From positions 1-42,926 of the forward strand of contig NZ_VOAK01000006.1 of assembly GCF_007859075.1 (NCBI RefSeq): a stretch of 42,926 bases of DNA, given 5' to 3'. Origin of the DNA: Gemmobacter aquaticus (GTDB taxonomy: Bacteria; Pseudomonadota; Alphaproteobacteria; Rhodobacterales; Rhodobacteraceae). Position 1 is the first letter of the stretch; each line of letters opens with the position of its first letter. Of this stretch, positions 36,281-42,926 are shown piece by piece. Both the position numbers and the translations under genes were made by a program. A model generated the notes under the pieces. That model worked only from the letters and a program-made list of their open reading frames with translations. It ran no database searches and was not told where the DNA came from.

Positions 36281-36352
36281 GCCCGGCCCCGTGATACCGC
36301 GGGGCCGGGCCCCCCTTGCCGGAAGGGGGCGATTTCCCCCGGCCCGGCCCCG
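36281..36352 (+). promoter_or_regulatory. Competing hairpins between RTX and exporter genes
   Basis: Arm A GCCCGGCCCCG (36281-36291) pairs with B CGGGGCCGGGC (36300-36310). C CCCCCTT (36311-36317) pairs with D AAGGGGG (36323-36329). Arm F (36342-36352) repeats A exactly and can pair with B instead, and CCCCC at 36336-36340 can pair with D. The exporter's ribosome-binding site AAGGGG (36361-36366) is complementary to CCCCTT in C. The region lies between the RTX stop (36262) and the exporter start (36373). At least it should lower exporter expression relative to RTX; switching is inference. Confidence 0.6.
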
Positions 36353-36372
36353 CTTTCATGAAGGGGCGTTTG

Positions 36373-38145
36373 ATGAGCATTCATTCTGTTTTTCAGGGCC
36401 AACGCGGCCTGGTATTTGCAATCTTCCTGGCCAGCCTGTTCGTGAACGCGCTGATCCTGACCACCCCGCTTTACATGACGCAGTTGTTTACGCATGTGAT
36501 GGCCTCGGGCAATGTGGCCACGCTGATCGCGCTGACCATCGGGGCGGGTCTGTGCCTTCTGTTCTTCCTGGCCTTCGATGCGCTGCGCCAGCGGCTGGCC
36601 AGCCGCCTTGGCACCCGGCTTGAGGCCGCCCTTGGCCCCACGGTGATGACCGCGCTGGTCGAGGACGTGACGCTGCGCGAGCAGATGGGCGTACAGCCCC
36701 TGCGCGACATTCAGGATCTGCGCAATTTCGTCAGCGGCAGCTTCTTCACCGCGCTTCTGGATGCGCCCTGGTCGATCGTCTTCGTGGGCGTCATCTTCCT
36801 CTTCCACGTCGATCTGGGGCTGATCGCGCTGGCCGGTGTGCTGGCGCTGTTCGTTCTGGGCGTTCTGTCGGAAATCCTCGGCCGCAAGCCCAACCGGGCA
36901 TCACAGCAGGCGACGCAGAAGGTGAACCGTTTGGCCGAAGAGGCCCTGCGCAACGCCGACCTGCTGCATGCCATGGGGGGAAGCCCCGCGATGGTGCGGC
37001 GCTGGCAGGGGCGGTCGCTGGTCGCGATGGTACAGGGCACGCTCGCCTCTGACCGGATCGGCACGCTGGCCTCGATCGCGCGTTTCCTGCGGCTGGCGCT
37101 GCAGATCGCCATGCTGGGATGGGGCGCGCTGCTGGTCATGAACAACGAACTGGCGCCCGGCCTGATGATGGCCGCCTCGATCCTGCTGGGACGGGCGGCC
37201 GCGCCGGTCGAGCAGTCGATTGCCGGCTGGCGGATGCTTCTGTCGGCCCGCGCCTCGGTGCAGCGGCTGCAGACGGTGCTGGATCGCCACCATGCGGCGG
37301 CGGCCCGGATGGAGCTGCCAGCCCCCCTTGGCCATCTGGCACTGGACGAGGTGTCGGTCATCCTGCCCGACCGCCCACAGCCCCTGCTCTTCGGCATCAG
37401 CCTCGATCTGCCGCCCGGCGCCTCGCTTGGGGTGATCGGGCCGTCGGGGGCGGGCAAGACCACGCTGGCCCGCGCGCTGGTCGGGTTGCAGCCGCTCGCA
37501 CGCGGCGCCGTGCGCATCGACGATTCCGCCCTGACCGACTGGCCCGCCCAGCAGATCGGGCGCCACATCGGTTTCCTGCCGCAGCGGGTAGAGCTGTTCG
37601 CCGGCACGGTCGCGGAAAACATCGCCCTGATGGATGACGAGGCTGCGCCCTCGGCCATCGTCGAGGCCGCCCGCCGCGCCGAGGTGCATGAGCTGATCCT
37701 TACCCTGCCCCAGGGCTACAACACCGAGGTCGGCCAGATGGGCGAGCGGCTCTCGGCAGGGCAACGCCAGCGTATCGGACTTGCGCGCGCCTTTTACGGC
37801 GAGCGGCGCCTGATCGTGCTGGATGAGCCCAACGCCAATCTCGACCCCGAAGGCGAAGAGGCGCTGGCCCGCGCTGTCGAGGCCGCCAATGCCCGCGGCG
37901 TAACCGTGGTCATCGTGACCCATCGCATGAACATCCTGCGGCGCGTCAGCCATGTCGCAGTGCTGGATCAGGGCCGGCTGGCCCGGTTCGGCCGCGCCGC
38001 CGAAATCCTGCAACCCGGTGGCGTGCAGCCCATGGCCGGACGCACGACACCCGCCGATTCCGCTGGCGCAGAGACGATTCAGGTCGTCCGCGCCCCCCGC
38101 CCGCAACCGCCCGGGGCCGCGCCCCGGACCGGAGGTGCCGCATGA
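36373..38145 (+). CDS. Type I secretion ABC transporter (PrtD-like), permease-ATPase
   Basis: Inner-membrane exporter for the RTX protein. The 590-residue product has an N-terminal membrane domain of about six segments (for example LVFAIFLASLFVNALILTTPLYM) and a C-terminal ATPase with Walker A GPSGAGKTT (about 356-364), signature LSAGQRQRIGLARAF (about 460-474) and Walker B LIVLDEPNANLD. There is no C39 peptidase domain, as in PrtD/LapB-type RTX exporters. Start 36373 has AAGGGG 6 nt upstream; earlier ATGs at 36316 and 36358 are possible. The C-terminal 55 residues are Pro/Ala-rich and dispensable-looking. It overlaps the next gene by ATGA. No TolC-like outer-membrane gene is present. Confidence 0.94.
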   Translation: MSIHSVFQGQRGLVFAIFLASLFVNALILTTPLYMTQLFTHVMASGNVATLIALTIGAGLCLLFFLAFDALRQRLASRLGTRLEAALGPTVMTALVEDVTLREQMGVQPLRDIQDLRNFVSGSFFTALLDAPWSIVFVGVIFLFHVDLGLIALAGVLALFVLGVLSEILGRKPNRASQQATQKVNRLAEEALRNADLLHAMGGSPAMVRRWQGRSLVAMVQGTLASDRIGTLASIARFLRLALQIAMLGWGALLVMNNELAPGLMMAASILLGRAAAPVEQSIAGWRMLLSARASVQRLQTVLDRHHAAAARMELPAPLGHLALDEVSVILPDRPQPLLFGISLDLPPGASLGVIGPSGAGKTTLARALVGLQPLARGAVRIDDSALTDWPAQQIGRHIGFLPQRVELFAGTVAENIALMDDEAAPSAIVEAARRAEVHELILTLPQGYNTEVGQMGERLSAGQRQRIGLARAFYGERRLIVLDEPNANLDPEGEEALARAVEAANARGVTVVIVTHRMNILRRVSHVAVLDQGRLARFGRAAEILQPGGVQPMAGRTTPADSAGAETIQVVRAPRPQPPGAAPRTGGAA

Positions 38146-39521
38146 CCGGACATGAGCTTTCCCCCCGCCGCGCGCTGGAGCCGATGGTGCTGGCCGACCG
38201 CCTGCCCGCCACCGCCCTGCCGGCAACACCCCCGCAGGGCACCCGCAGCCTGATGCTGTGGCTGTTCTTCCTTGGGGTTGCCTTTTTCGGTGTGCTGGGC
38301 ACCTGGGCCGCCACCGCATCCATGCGCAGCGCGGTCATCGCCTCGGGCCTCTTTCGCGTGCAGGGTGAAAACCTGGCAGTGCAGCATCTCGAAGGCGGCA
38401 TCGTGCACGAGATCGCGGTAAAAGAGGGCCAGATCGTCCAGAAGGGCGACCTTCTGTTCCGGCTGGATGACACCCGCGCCCGCGCGGGCCTCGACATCCT
38501 GCTGAACCAGCTGGCCGGGGCACTGGCAACTGAGGCGCGGCTTCTGGCCGAGATGGAGCGCGCCGAGTCCATCAGGGTTCCGGACGAGTTGCAGGCGATG
38601 ATCGCGGCCGAGCCCTCGTTCGGGGCTGCACTCAAGACCCAGATCGAGGTCTTTGACGCCGGGCGCCAGCTGGATATCGGACAGGTGCAGATCCTGCATG
38701 ACCGGGTCCGGCAGCTGAACGAACAGGCCCAGGGCCTGCGCCATCGCGTCGCCACGCTGTCTGCGCAGCACAAGCTGCTCAGCGACGAGCTGGGCTCGCA
38801 ACAGACCCTCTATGGCAAGGGGCTGGCCACCAAGGCCCAGTACTTCGCCCTGCAACGCGACGAGGCGGCGATTGCCGGCGATATCGCGGTGACGGGCACG
38901 CAGTTGCAGACCACCCTGCAGCAGATCGCCGAGGTCGAGGCCCGCAAGCTGCAGGTCCGCCGTGACCGGCTGAACAAGATCGCCGAGGCACGCGATGCTG
39001 TACAGGAACAGATCTTCGACCTGCGCCAGCGCATCGCGGCCGCGCAGGATACGCTGGATCGCACGCGGATCACCGCGCCCACCTCGGGCCGGGTGATGGG
39101 GCTGCAGGTCAACACCCCTGGCGCCGTTCTGGGTGAGGGGCAGGTTCTGGCCGGGATCGTCCCTGCCGACAGCCCGCTGGTGGTCGAGGTCAAGGTCAGC
39201 CCGGCCGACATCAATCAGGTGCATCAGGGTGGCGAGGCCCGGGTGCGGCTGACGGCCTACAACTATCGCACAACGCCCATGGTGCGCGGATGGCTTACCC
39301 ATGTCTCGCCCGATATCTTCAGCGATCCCAAGACCGGCGCCCCCTTCTACCGGGCCGAGATCACGCTGGATGCCGCCGAGATGACCCACCTGCCCGGCGT
39401 CGAGATGCTGGCCGGAATGCCGGCGCAGGTGATGATTGCCACGGGAGAGCAGACGTTGGCCGACTATCTGCTGCGCCCGGTTTTGGGGGGCATCGAGGTC
39501 GCGCTGAGCGAGAACGAATGA
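38142..39521 (+). CDS. Type I secretion membrane-fusion protein (HlyD/PrtE family)
   Basis: Periplasmic adaptor that joins the ABC transporter to an outer-membrane channel. The 459-residue product has a cytoplasmic N-terminus, one membrane segment (LMLWLFFLGVAFFGVLGTWAA, about 37-57), a lipoyl half-motif at LEGGIVHEIAVKEGQIVQKGDLLFRLD, long coiled-coil helices (about 100-285), the second lipoyl half APTSGRVMGLQVNTPGAVL, and a beta-barrel end with MPAQVMIATGEQTLADYLLRPV. These are hallmarks of PrtE/HlyD. It starts at the ATGA overlap with the transporter gene. Confidence 0.94.
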   Translation: MTGHELSPRRALEPMVLADRLPATALPATPPQGTRSLMLWLFFLGVAFFGVLGTWAATASMRSAVIASGLFRVQGENLAVQHLEGGIVHEIAVKEGQIVQKGDLLFRLDDTRARAGLDILLNQLAGALATEARLLAEMERAESIRVPDELQAMIAAEPSFGAALKTQIEVFDAGRQLDIGQVQILHDRVRQLNEQAQGLRHRVATLSAQHKLLSDELGSQQTLYGKGLATKAQYFALQRDEAAIAGDIAVTGTQLQTTLQQIAEVEARKLQVRRDRLNKIAEARDAVQEQIFDLRQRIAAAQDTLDRTRITAPTSGRVMGLQVNTPGAVLGEGQVLAGIVPADSPLVVEVKVSPADINQVHQGGEARVRLTAYNYRTTPMVRGWLTHVSPDIFSDPKTGAPFYRAEITLDAAEMTHLPGVEMLAGMPAQVMIATGEQTLADYLLRPVLGGIEVALSENE

Positions 39522-39712
39522 CGGGATCCGGCGCGCGCCTCATGGGCGCCCGCCCCCGCAAAGCCTGGCGTCCGAGCCCGACGGAATCCGGTTCCATGGT
39601 GCCCTCGTTCCATTCCGGAAACCCCGCCGTTGACCAGCCCCCTCGCCAGGCCGGTGTCGACGGAGCCGCGCAATCGCCCCTGCGCTGGTTCCGTCGGCAC
39701 CACCCTTCATAG
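39518..39712 (+). CDS. Possible small coupled protein, 64 residues
   Basis: An open frame begins at an ATGA overlap with the membrane-fusion gene stop, the same coupling style as the two junctions before it. The product is basic and Pro/Ser/Arg-rich (MTGSGARLMGARPRKAW...) with no family or membrane segment. Codon third positions are GC-rich as in real genes here, but a frame of this length can be chance. Confidence 0.3.
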   Translation: MTGSGARLMGARPRKAWRPSPTESGSMVPSFHSGNPAVDQPPRQAGVDGAAQSPLRWFRRHHPS

Positions 39713-40331
39713 GCCGGTCATCGGCAGATCCACGCCGATCGCCCCTTCACCTCCCACATTGTTTCCGTATTCGATGAGAAGCATCAATGCCGCCCCGGAC
39801 TTGCTGCGATAGCGTCAACAATAGATGAAGCGCGACCGCCTGCCCCCGATTCACAGCCACCCACCAGTCAGGGCCACCACACTGCGGACATGCGCTTCTC
39901 TGCCCCGGGCGATCCGGGATGCGCCACAGGGTTGAACGATCCGCCGCAGGGGAGCCGCATCAGGCCCGATGCAGGACGGCGCACAACCGGCGCCAAGTGA
40001 AAGGGGTCGCCCCAGGGCGGCCCCTTTCATGGGTGGAGCGCCAGTCCCGGCGCGGCAGTCAAAGTGTGGAACAGAAATTCCCGCCTGATATCTGACACTG
40101 AGCGCCACCATGATACATGGCGCCAGGAAGAGGCCAGATCACCGCGTCTCCACGCGAAGATAGGGAAGAATCCTATCGTCGCAACCGTTACCCGTAGAAC
40201 ACCTACTGCACCCTTATGACGATGTTGCGGGGAATGATCATTGCGACCGTAGGGGTAAAATGAGATTCTGACCACCAAGTCAGCCCCGCCTTACACCAGC
40301 GAGGCAGCGAACGGAAAGCAAAGGGAAGTCC
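39713..40331. other. Gene-free stretch after the secretion genes
   Basis: About 620 bp with no supported gene. Minus-strand open frames (39851-40111, 40027-40278) have no recognisable domain. It contains the strong hairpin at 39999-40028. From about 40080 the GC content falls toward the next gene, which may mark a junction of imported DNA. Confidence 0.5.
39999..40028. terminator. Strong hairpin, probable bidirectional terminator
   Basis: GAAAGGGG/CCCCTTTC continuing into CGCC/GGCG through one T-G pair, about 13 bp with a small loop. The TTTC of the 3' arm provides the only T-stretch. It probably ends the RTX-secretion transcript. Confidence 0.6.
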
Positions 40332-41390
40332 ATGAAGCTCGTTGTTCATATCGGGGAAATCAAGACCGGAAGCACCTCGATACAGACAGCACTCGCCGCA
40401 GGTACGGTACCGAAAACGGGACTGACACTGCATTATCCCTGCGATTCCCTGAACCATAACTCTCTTGAACCTCTATTCCGTGCAGGGGCAACCGCCGATG
40501 CCCTGAGAATCAAGAAGATTCGTAGATCCATGAAGAAACATTCGACTGCAGATATAAGCGTCATCTCTGCAGAAAGGTTTTCGACAATACCTCCGGAATC
40601 AATAGAGCGCACACTATCGAATTGCTTTGGCGATCTTGTTTCCGAGATCTCTATAATTCACTATATAAGGCCACATTTTGGCCGCGCGGTCTCGGCCTAT
40701 GCCGAGCAAGTGAAGATAGGATCCACAGATCTATCATTGCCTGAATTTCTGGATGCTGCCATTCAGGAAAAGCGATACCATTCTGCGCGCAGGATCCAGA
40801 AATGGAGGGACGTATTCGGCCCAGCCTATAACGTACGGATAATGTCCAGGAATGTACTCGTAAATCAGGACGTTGTCGCAGACTTTTTTACAGCAACACT
40901 GGGCACTATCCCCGCAAATTGGTCATCTCCATCACAAGTCAATGCGTCGCTTTGCGCAGAAGGAACCACGTATGTCCGAACGTTACAGTCTCATCTGACT
41001 GGCAGGCTTCGCGCACTCCGGCACGCGCTTGGATATGAGTTCGAGTATCTTTATAACAAAGCGATTCCAACAGCCAAGCGCACCAAGCTTACAATAGACA
41101 GAACAAAGGCTTCAGAATTTTATGAGGCGCATGTCAGCGATGCGATCGAAGTTGATCGCATCCTTGGAGGCGACAATTTCAAAAATGAACTGGATATAGA
41201 TTACAATGCCGCGCTCTCAAGGCAGGATTCTCCGATAGACATGTCAAACCACGATACCGCAAGAAAGATAATAGCTGATCTTCTCGAGGTGGCATCATAT
41301 GATGACGATCGAACGCTGGCCATGTGTATCCGCAACGCCCGATTTGATCGAATGATCAAGGAATACAAGCTTGCAATGTCGGCCTGTTGA
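40332..41390 (+). CDS. Sulfotransferase-like P-loop protein
   Basis: A 352-residue protein with N-terminal VVHIGEIKTGSTSIQTAL (4-21), the P-loop form of bacterial sulfotransferase-like proteins, and a later IRPHFGRAVSAYAEQVK that matches the 3'-phosphate site of PAPS-binding enzymes. The rest is not recognised. AGGGAAG precedes ATG by about 5 nt. The gene is clearly richer in A and T than neighbours, with many ATA and AGA codons, so it looks horizontally acquired. It is alone on its transcript. It may sulfate the same coat glycan as the cys-linked enzyme, but substrate and activity are unproven. Confidence 0.65.
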   Translation: MKLVVHIGEIKTGSTSIQTALAAGTVPKTGLTLHYPCDSLNHNSLEPLFRAGATADALRIKKIRRSMKKHSTADISVISAERFSTIPPESIERTLSNCFGDLVSEISIIHYIRPHFGRAVSAYAEQVKIGSTDLSLPEFLDAAIQEKRYHSARRIQKWRDVFGPAYNVRIMSRNVLVNQDVVADFFTATLGTIPANWSSPSQVNASLCAEGTTYVRTLQSHLTGRLRALRHALGYEFEYLYNKAIPTAKRTKLTIDRTKASEFYEAHVSDAIEVDRILGGDNFKNELDIDYNAALSRQDSPIDMSNHDTARKIIADLLEVASYDDDRTLAMCIRNARFDRMIKEYKLAMSAC

Positions 41391-41463
41391 TGACCTTCTG
41401 GAAGGCAGAAATGCCAGATTCTGGAGTCTCCTAAAACATTAATCTCTGTCAGGAGATAGTATA

Positions 41464-41517
41464 ATGGCCCAGGCTCAGGCACTGTCTGTGTTCAAGCGTG
41501 CTCTCTGCACGCAATAG
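41464..41517 (+). CDS. Possible 17-residue leader peptide
   Basis: AGGAG precedes ATG at 41464, opening MAQAQALSVFKRALCTQ then TAG. The ribosome-binding site sits in AGGAGA (41451-41456), which can pair with TCTCCT (41427-41432). A terminator-like hairpin follows at 41526-41557. There is no plus-strand gene after it, so a leader-peptide role has no target in the window; it may be chance. Confidence 0.2.
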   Translation: MAQAQALSVFKRALCTQ

Positions 41518-41525
41518 GTACGAAT

Positions 41526-41557
41526 TGGAATGGGTCGTCCTGGGACGATCCATTCCA
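41526..41557. terminator. 14-bp hairpin between convergent genes
   Basis: TGGAATGG...CCATTCCA continuing into TCGTC/GACGA through one G-T pair, 4-nt loop. It lies between the sulfotransferase-like gene and the baeRF gene, which converge, and likely ends both transcripts. No T-run. Confidence 0.6.
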
Positions 41558-41566
41558 GGGTCTCAC

Positions 41567-42688
41567 TCAAATCGCATAGCGCAAGACCACAGCAAGGGCG
41601 CCGCCGCCGGGGATGTCATCGTGCCGTGCGGCTATGACACGTGCGCCAGATTTCAGGGCGCGGGCGGCGATTTCATCGACGATGCCGTAATTTCCGGCAT
41701 CCGCGACCTCGGCAAAGCTGACCGCGCCGTCGCTGTCGGCCACTGTGCCCGGGATCACCGCGTCGATGTCCACAATCATCGTGTCCACCGCGCCGAAGGT
41801 TGCGGCGCGGGCAGCCTGGGCGATATCAGAAGTTGCCCTGCCCTGAGCCTCACGTTCCGCATACAGATCCGCAAAAGCCGCAATTTCGGCCGTATAGAGA
41901 CGATCCAGTACAGCACGGGTCGCTGCGGCGAGTTCGTGATCAGGGGTATGGTCGGCTGAACCCGCAATGACTTCGTCAGCCGTATGGGGATAGCTCGAGA
42001 CCGCACGGTAGACCGAGGCCATTGGTTCGGCCGCTGCGATGATGAGCGGCCGCTCATGCCCCGAGAGCACGGGGCGCAGTGCCTGATCGACTTTTCTGGC
42101 GTATCGCGTCATGAGGGCATGTTCGCTTGTGCTTTCACCGCTTTGCCCTGCACCTGTGCGCTCTGTATGGCTACGCCGGCCGAGCGCGCTGGCCATGTCT
42201 TTTGGCAGATCCGGGACGATTACCGGATGCGGAGGCAGGTCAGGGGAGATCTCGATCAACCGCACGGCGCCCATGCCGATTGCAAGGACATAGGCATCCT
42301 GCGGGAAGGTGAGCGCGCGCAAGAGCGGTTTGATGTGGAAGCGGTCAGAGACCTCCACCATGCTTGTAAGACGGTTTGGCAGGCGGAAGCTGCGCAGGCT
42401 GTCCGGGGTCAGGAACAAGGCCAGGCTGTTTGCCTGATGGGCCCAGAAGGCATCATCCCCTTCGATCTCTGCCACGGCGGCCTCAATGGGCCAGATGCTG
42501 CGCTTTTCGACGCCTGCAGCCGAAAGCTGGTCCACGGCCTCTTTGGCGAGGCTGCGCAAGGCGAGCCTGTCTTTCTGCGCGGCCTCCGTGAGGGGGGGTG
42601 TGGCGAGATAGATGGACACGCAAGGCCCGCCTCGCGTTTGCAGCAGTTTCAGGATCTCGGATCGGGTCGGCAGGTCGATATGCAGCAT
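41567..42688 (-). CDS. Bacterial archaeo-eukaryotic release factor (baeRF) family protein
   Basis: A 373-residue protein with the N-terminal start of the family (LLQTRGGPCVSIYLATPPL), a middle VSDRFHIKPLLRAL and LIIAAAEPMASVYRA, and a C-terminal eRF1-like third domain ending GGGALAVVLRYAI. baeRF proteins are distant relatives of eRF1/Vms1 and are thought to act on ribosomes or peptidyl-tRNA; their exact role is open. AGAGGAGAG gives a strong ribosome-binding site. It is the only gene between the coat locus and the tRNA and shows normal high GC. Confidence 0.75.
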   Translation of the reverse strand: MLHIDLPTRSEILKLLQTRGGPCVSIYLATPPLTEAAQKDRLALRSLAKEAVDQLSAAGVEKRSIWPIEAAVAEIEGDDAFWAHQANSLALFLTPDSLRSFRLPNRLTSMVEVSDRFHIKPLLRALTFPQDAYVLAIGMGAVRLIEISPDLPPHPVIVPDLPKDMASALGRRSHTERTGAGQSGESTSEHALMTRYARKVDQALRPVLSGHERPLIIAAAEPMASVYRAVSSYPHTADEVIAGSADHTPDHELAAATRAVLDRLYTAEIAAFADLYAEREAQGRATSDIAQAARAATFGAVDTMIVDIDAVIPGTVADSDGAVSFAEVADAGNYGIVDEIAARALKSGARVIAARHDDIPGGGALAVVLRYAI

Positions 42689-42818
42689 GGCAGCTCTCCT
42701 CTGGCGCCGGGCGATGTTGGCCCGGGCACGAGGCTAGCTGGCCCTTTGGGTTCGATCCAGCGGGAAGGGATGGCTGCGACAAGAGGTCTGGGAAGACCCC
42801 GGCGCTGCAAATGCAGGA

Positions 42819-42836
42819 AGCGCCCCGTAGGGCGCT
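42819..42836 (-). terminator. Hairpin after tRNA-fMet
   Basis: AGCGCCC/GGGCGCT, 7-bp stem and 4-nt loop, 30 bp past the tRNA 3' end in its direction of transcription. The following tail is only weakly T-rich; probable terminator of the tRNA transcript. Confidence 0.5.
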
Positions 42837-42866
42837 GCGCAAGTAGCTGATACATTTTGCATTTTT

Positions 42867-42926
42867 TGGTTGCGGGGGCAGGATTTGAACCTGCGGCCTT
42901 CAGGTTATGAGCCTGACGAGCTACCG
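42867..42926 (-). tRNA. Initiator tRNA-fMet(CAT), 5' part cut by window end
   Basis: The 60 bases present match the 3' part of bacterial initiator tRNA: D-arm end GGTAGCTCGTC, anticodon loop CTCATAA (anticodon at 42907-42909), T-arm GGTTCAAATCC, acceptor strand CCCCCGCA and an encoded CCA. About 17 bases of the 5' end are outside the window. The anticodon stem has A-U, G-C, G-C where most initiators have three G-C pairs. In Rhodobacteraceae this tRNA commonly ends an rRNA operon, so rRNA genes may lie just outside. Confidence 0.93.

Noticed and set aside
39851-40278. Minus-strand frames in the gap after the secretion genes as a degraded gene
   Set aside because: No domain, no ribosome-binding site, and the frames cross a strong terminator hairpin.
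42867-42926. tRNA-fMet 3' end as an integration site with a matching direct repeat
   Set aside because: No second copy of the tRNA 3' end was noticed elsewhere in the window, so there is no att pair to support integration here.

Overview
The window is GC-rich DNA with codon use, gene content and regulatory signals typical of the Rhodobacteraceae (alphaproteobacteria; Paracoccus/Rhodobacter/roseobacter relatives). It has two characters at once. It carries a complete plasmid-type replication and partition module: divergent parAB and an RPA-family repA around an iteron origin at about 9.9-10.3 kb. It also carries genes usually found on a main replicon: ilvD on the left, and on the right edge a truncated initiator tRNA of the kind that ends rRNA operons in this family. 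The simplest readings are a chromid, or a 'biofilm plasmid'-like replicon integrated in a larger one. The sequence alone does not decide between them.

Layout, left to right. 0.2-2.1 kb: ilvD with its terminator. 2.2-7.1 kb: a galactofuranose cassette (GT2 and GT4 glycosyltransferases, galE, divergent glf). 7.2-11.4 kb: parB, parA, origin, repA, with a perfect 16-18 bp palindrome (parS candidate) twice around parB and a third time inside rmlD. 11.5-12.7 kb: a DUF2793 protein. 12.7-19 kb: kpsM-rmlC-rmlB-rmlD-rmlA (dTDP-L-rhamnose supply and export permease) divergent from kpsE-kpsT, the rest of an ABC-type capsule exporter. 19-24.1 kb: cysD-cysNC-sulfotransferase-pyruvyltransferase, an operon that makes PAPS and decorates a glycan. 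24.4-26.7 kb: ugd and an AlgX/AlgJ-like SGNH protein. 26.8-29.6 kb: manB-manC (GDP-mannose). 29.8-31.8 kb: two divergent Crp/Fnr regulators with an FNR-type box between them. 32.3-39.7 kb: a LuxR-type regulator, a small membrane protein, a 756-residue RTX repeat protein and its type I secretion ATPase and membrane-fusion protein. 40.3-41.4 kb: an AT-richer lone sulfotransferase-like gene. 41.6-42.7 kb: a baeRF-family protein. 42.9 kb: tRNA-fMet, cut by the window end.

Together the genes describe a surface-coat locus. They supply the precursors dTDP-Rha, UDP-Galf, UDP-GlcA and GDP-Man, sulfation, pyruvylation and perhaps acetylation, export by a Kps-type ABC transporter, and a secreted calcium-binding RTX protein. 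The locus is physically linked to a replication module. Roseobacter biofilm plasmids carrying a rhamnose operon are a known analogue. The features that look least ordinary are the parS-like palindromes that include one in a rhamnose gene, the competing hairpins between the RTX gene and its exporter, the cysteine-containing RTX protein, the PAPS-plus-sulfotransferase operon, and the FNR-type sites near regulator genes.
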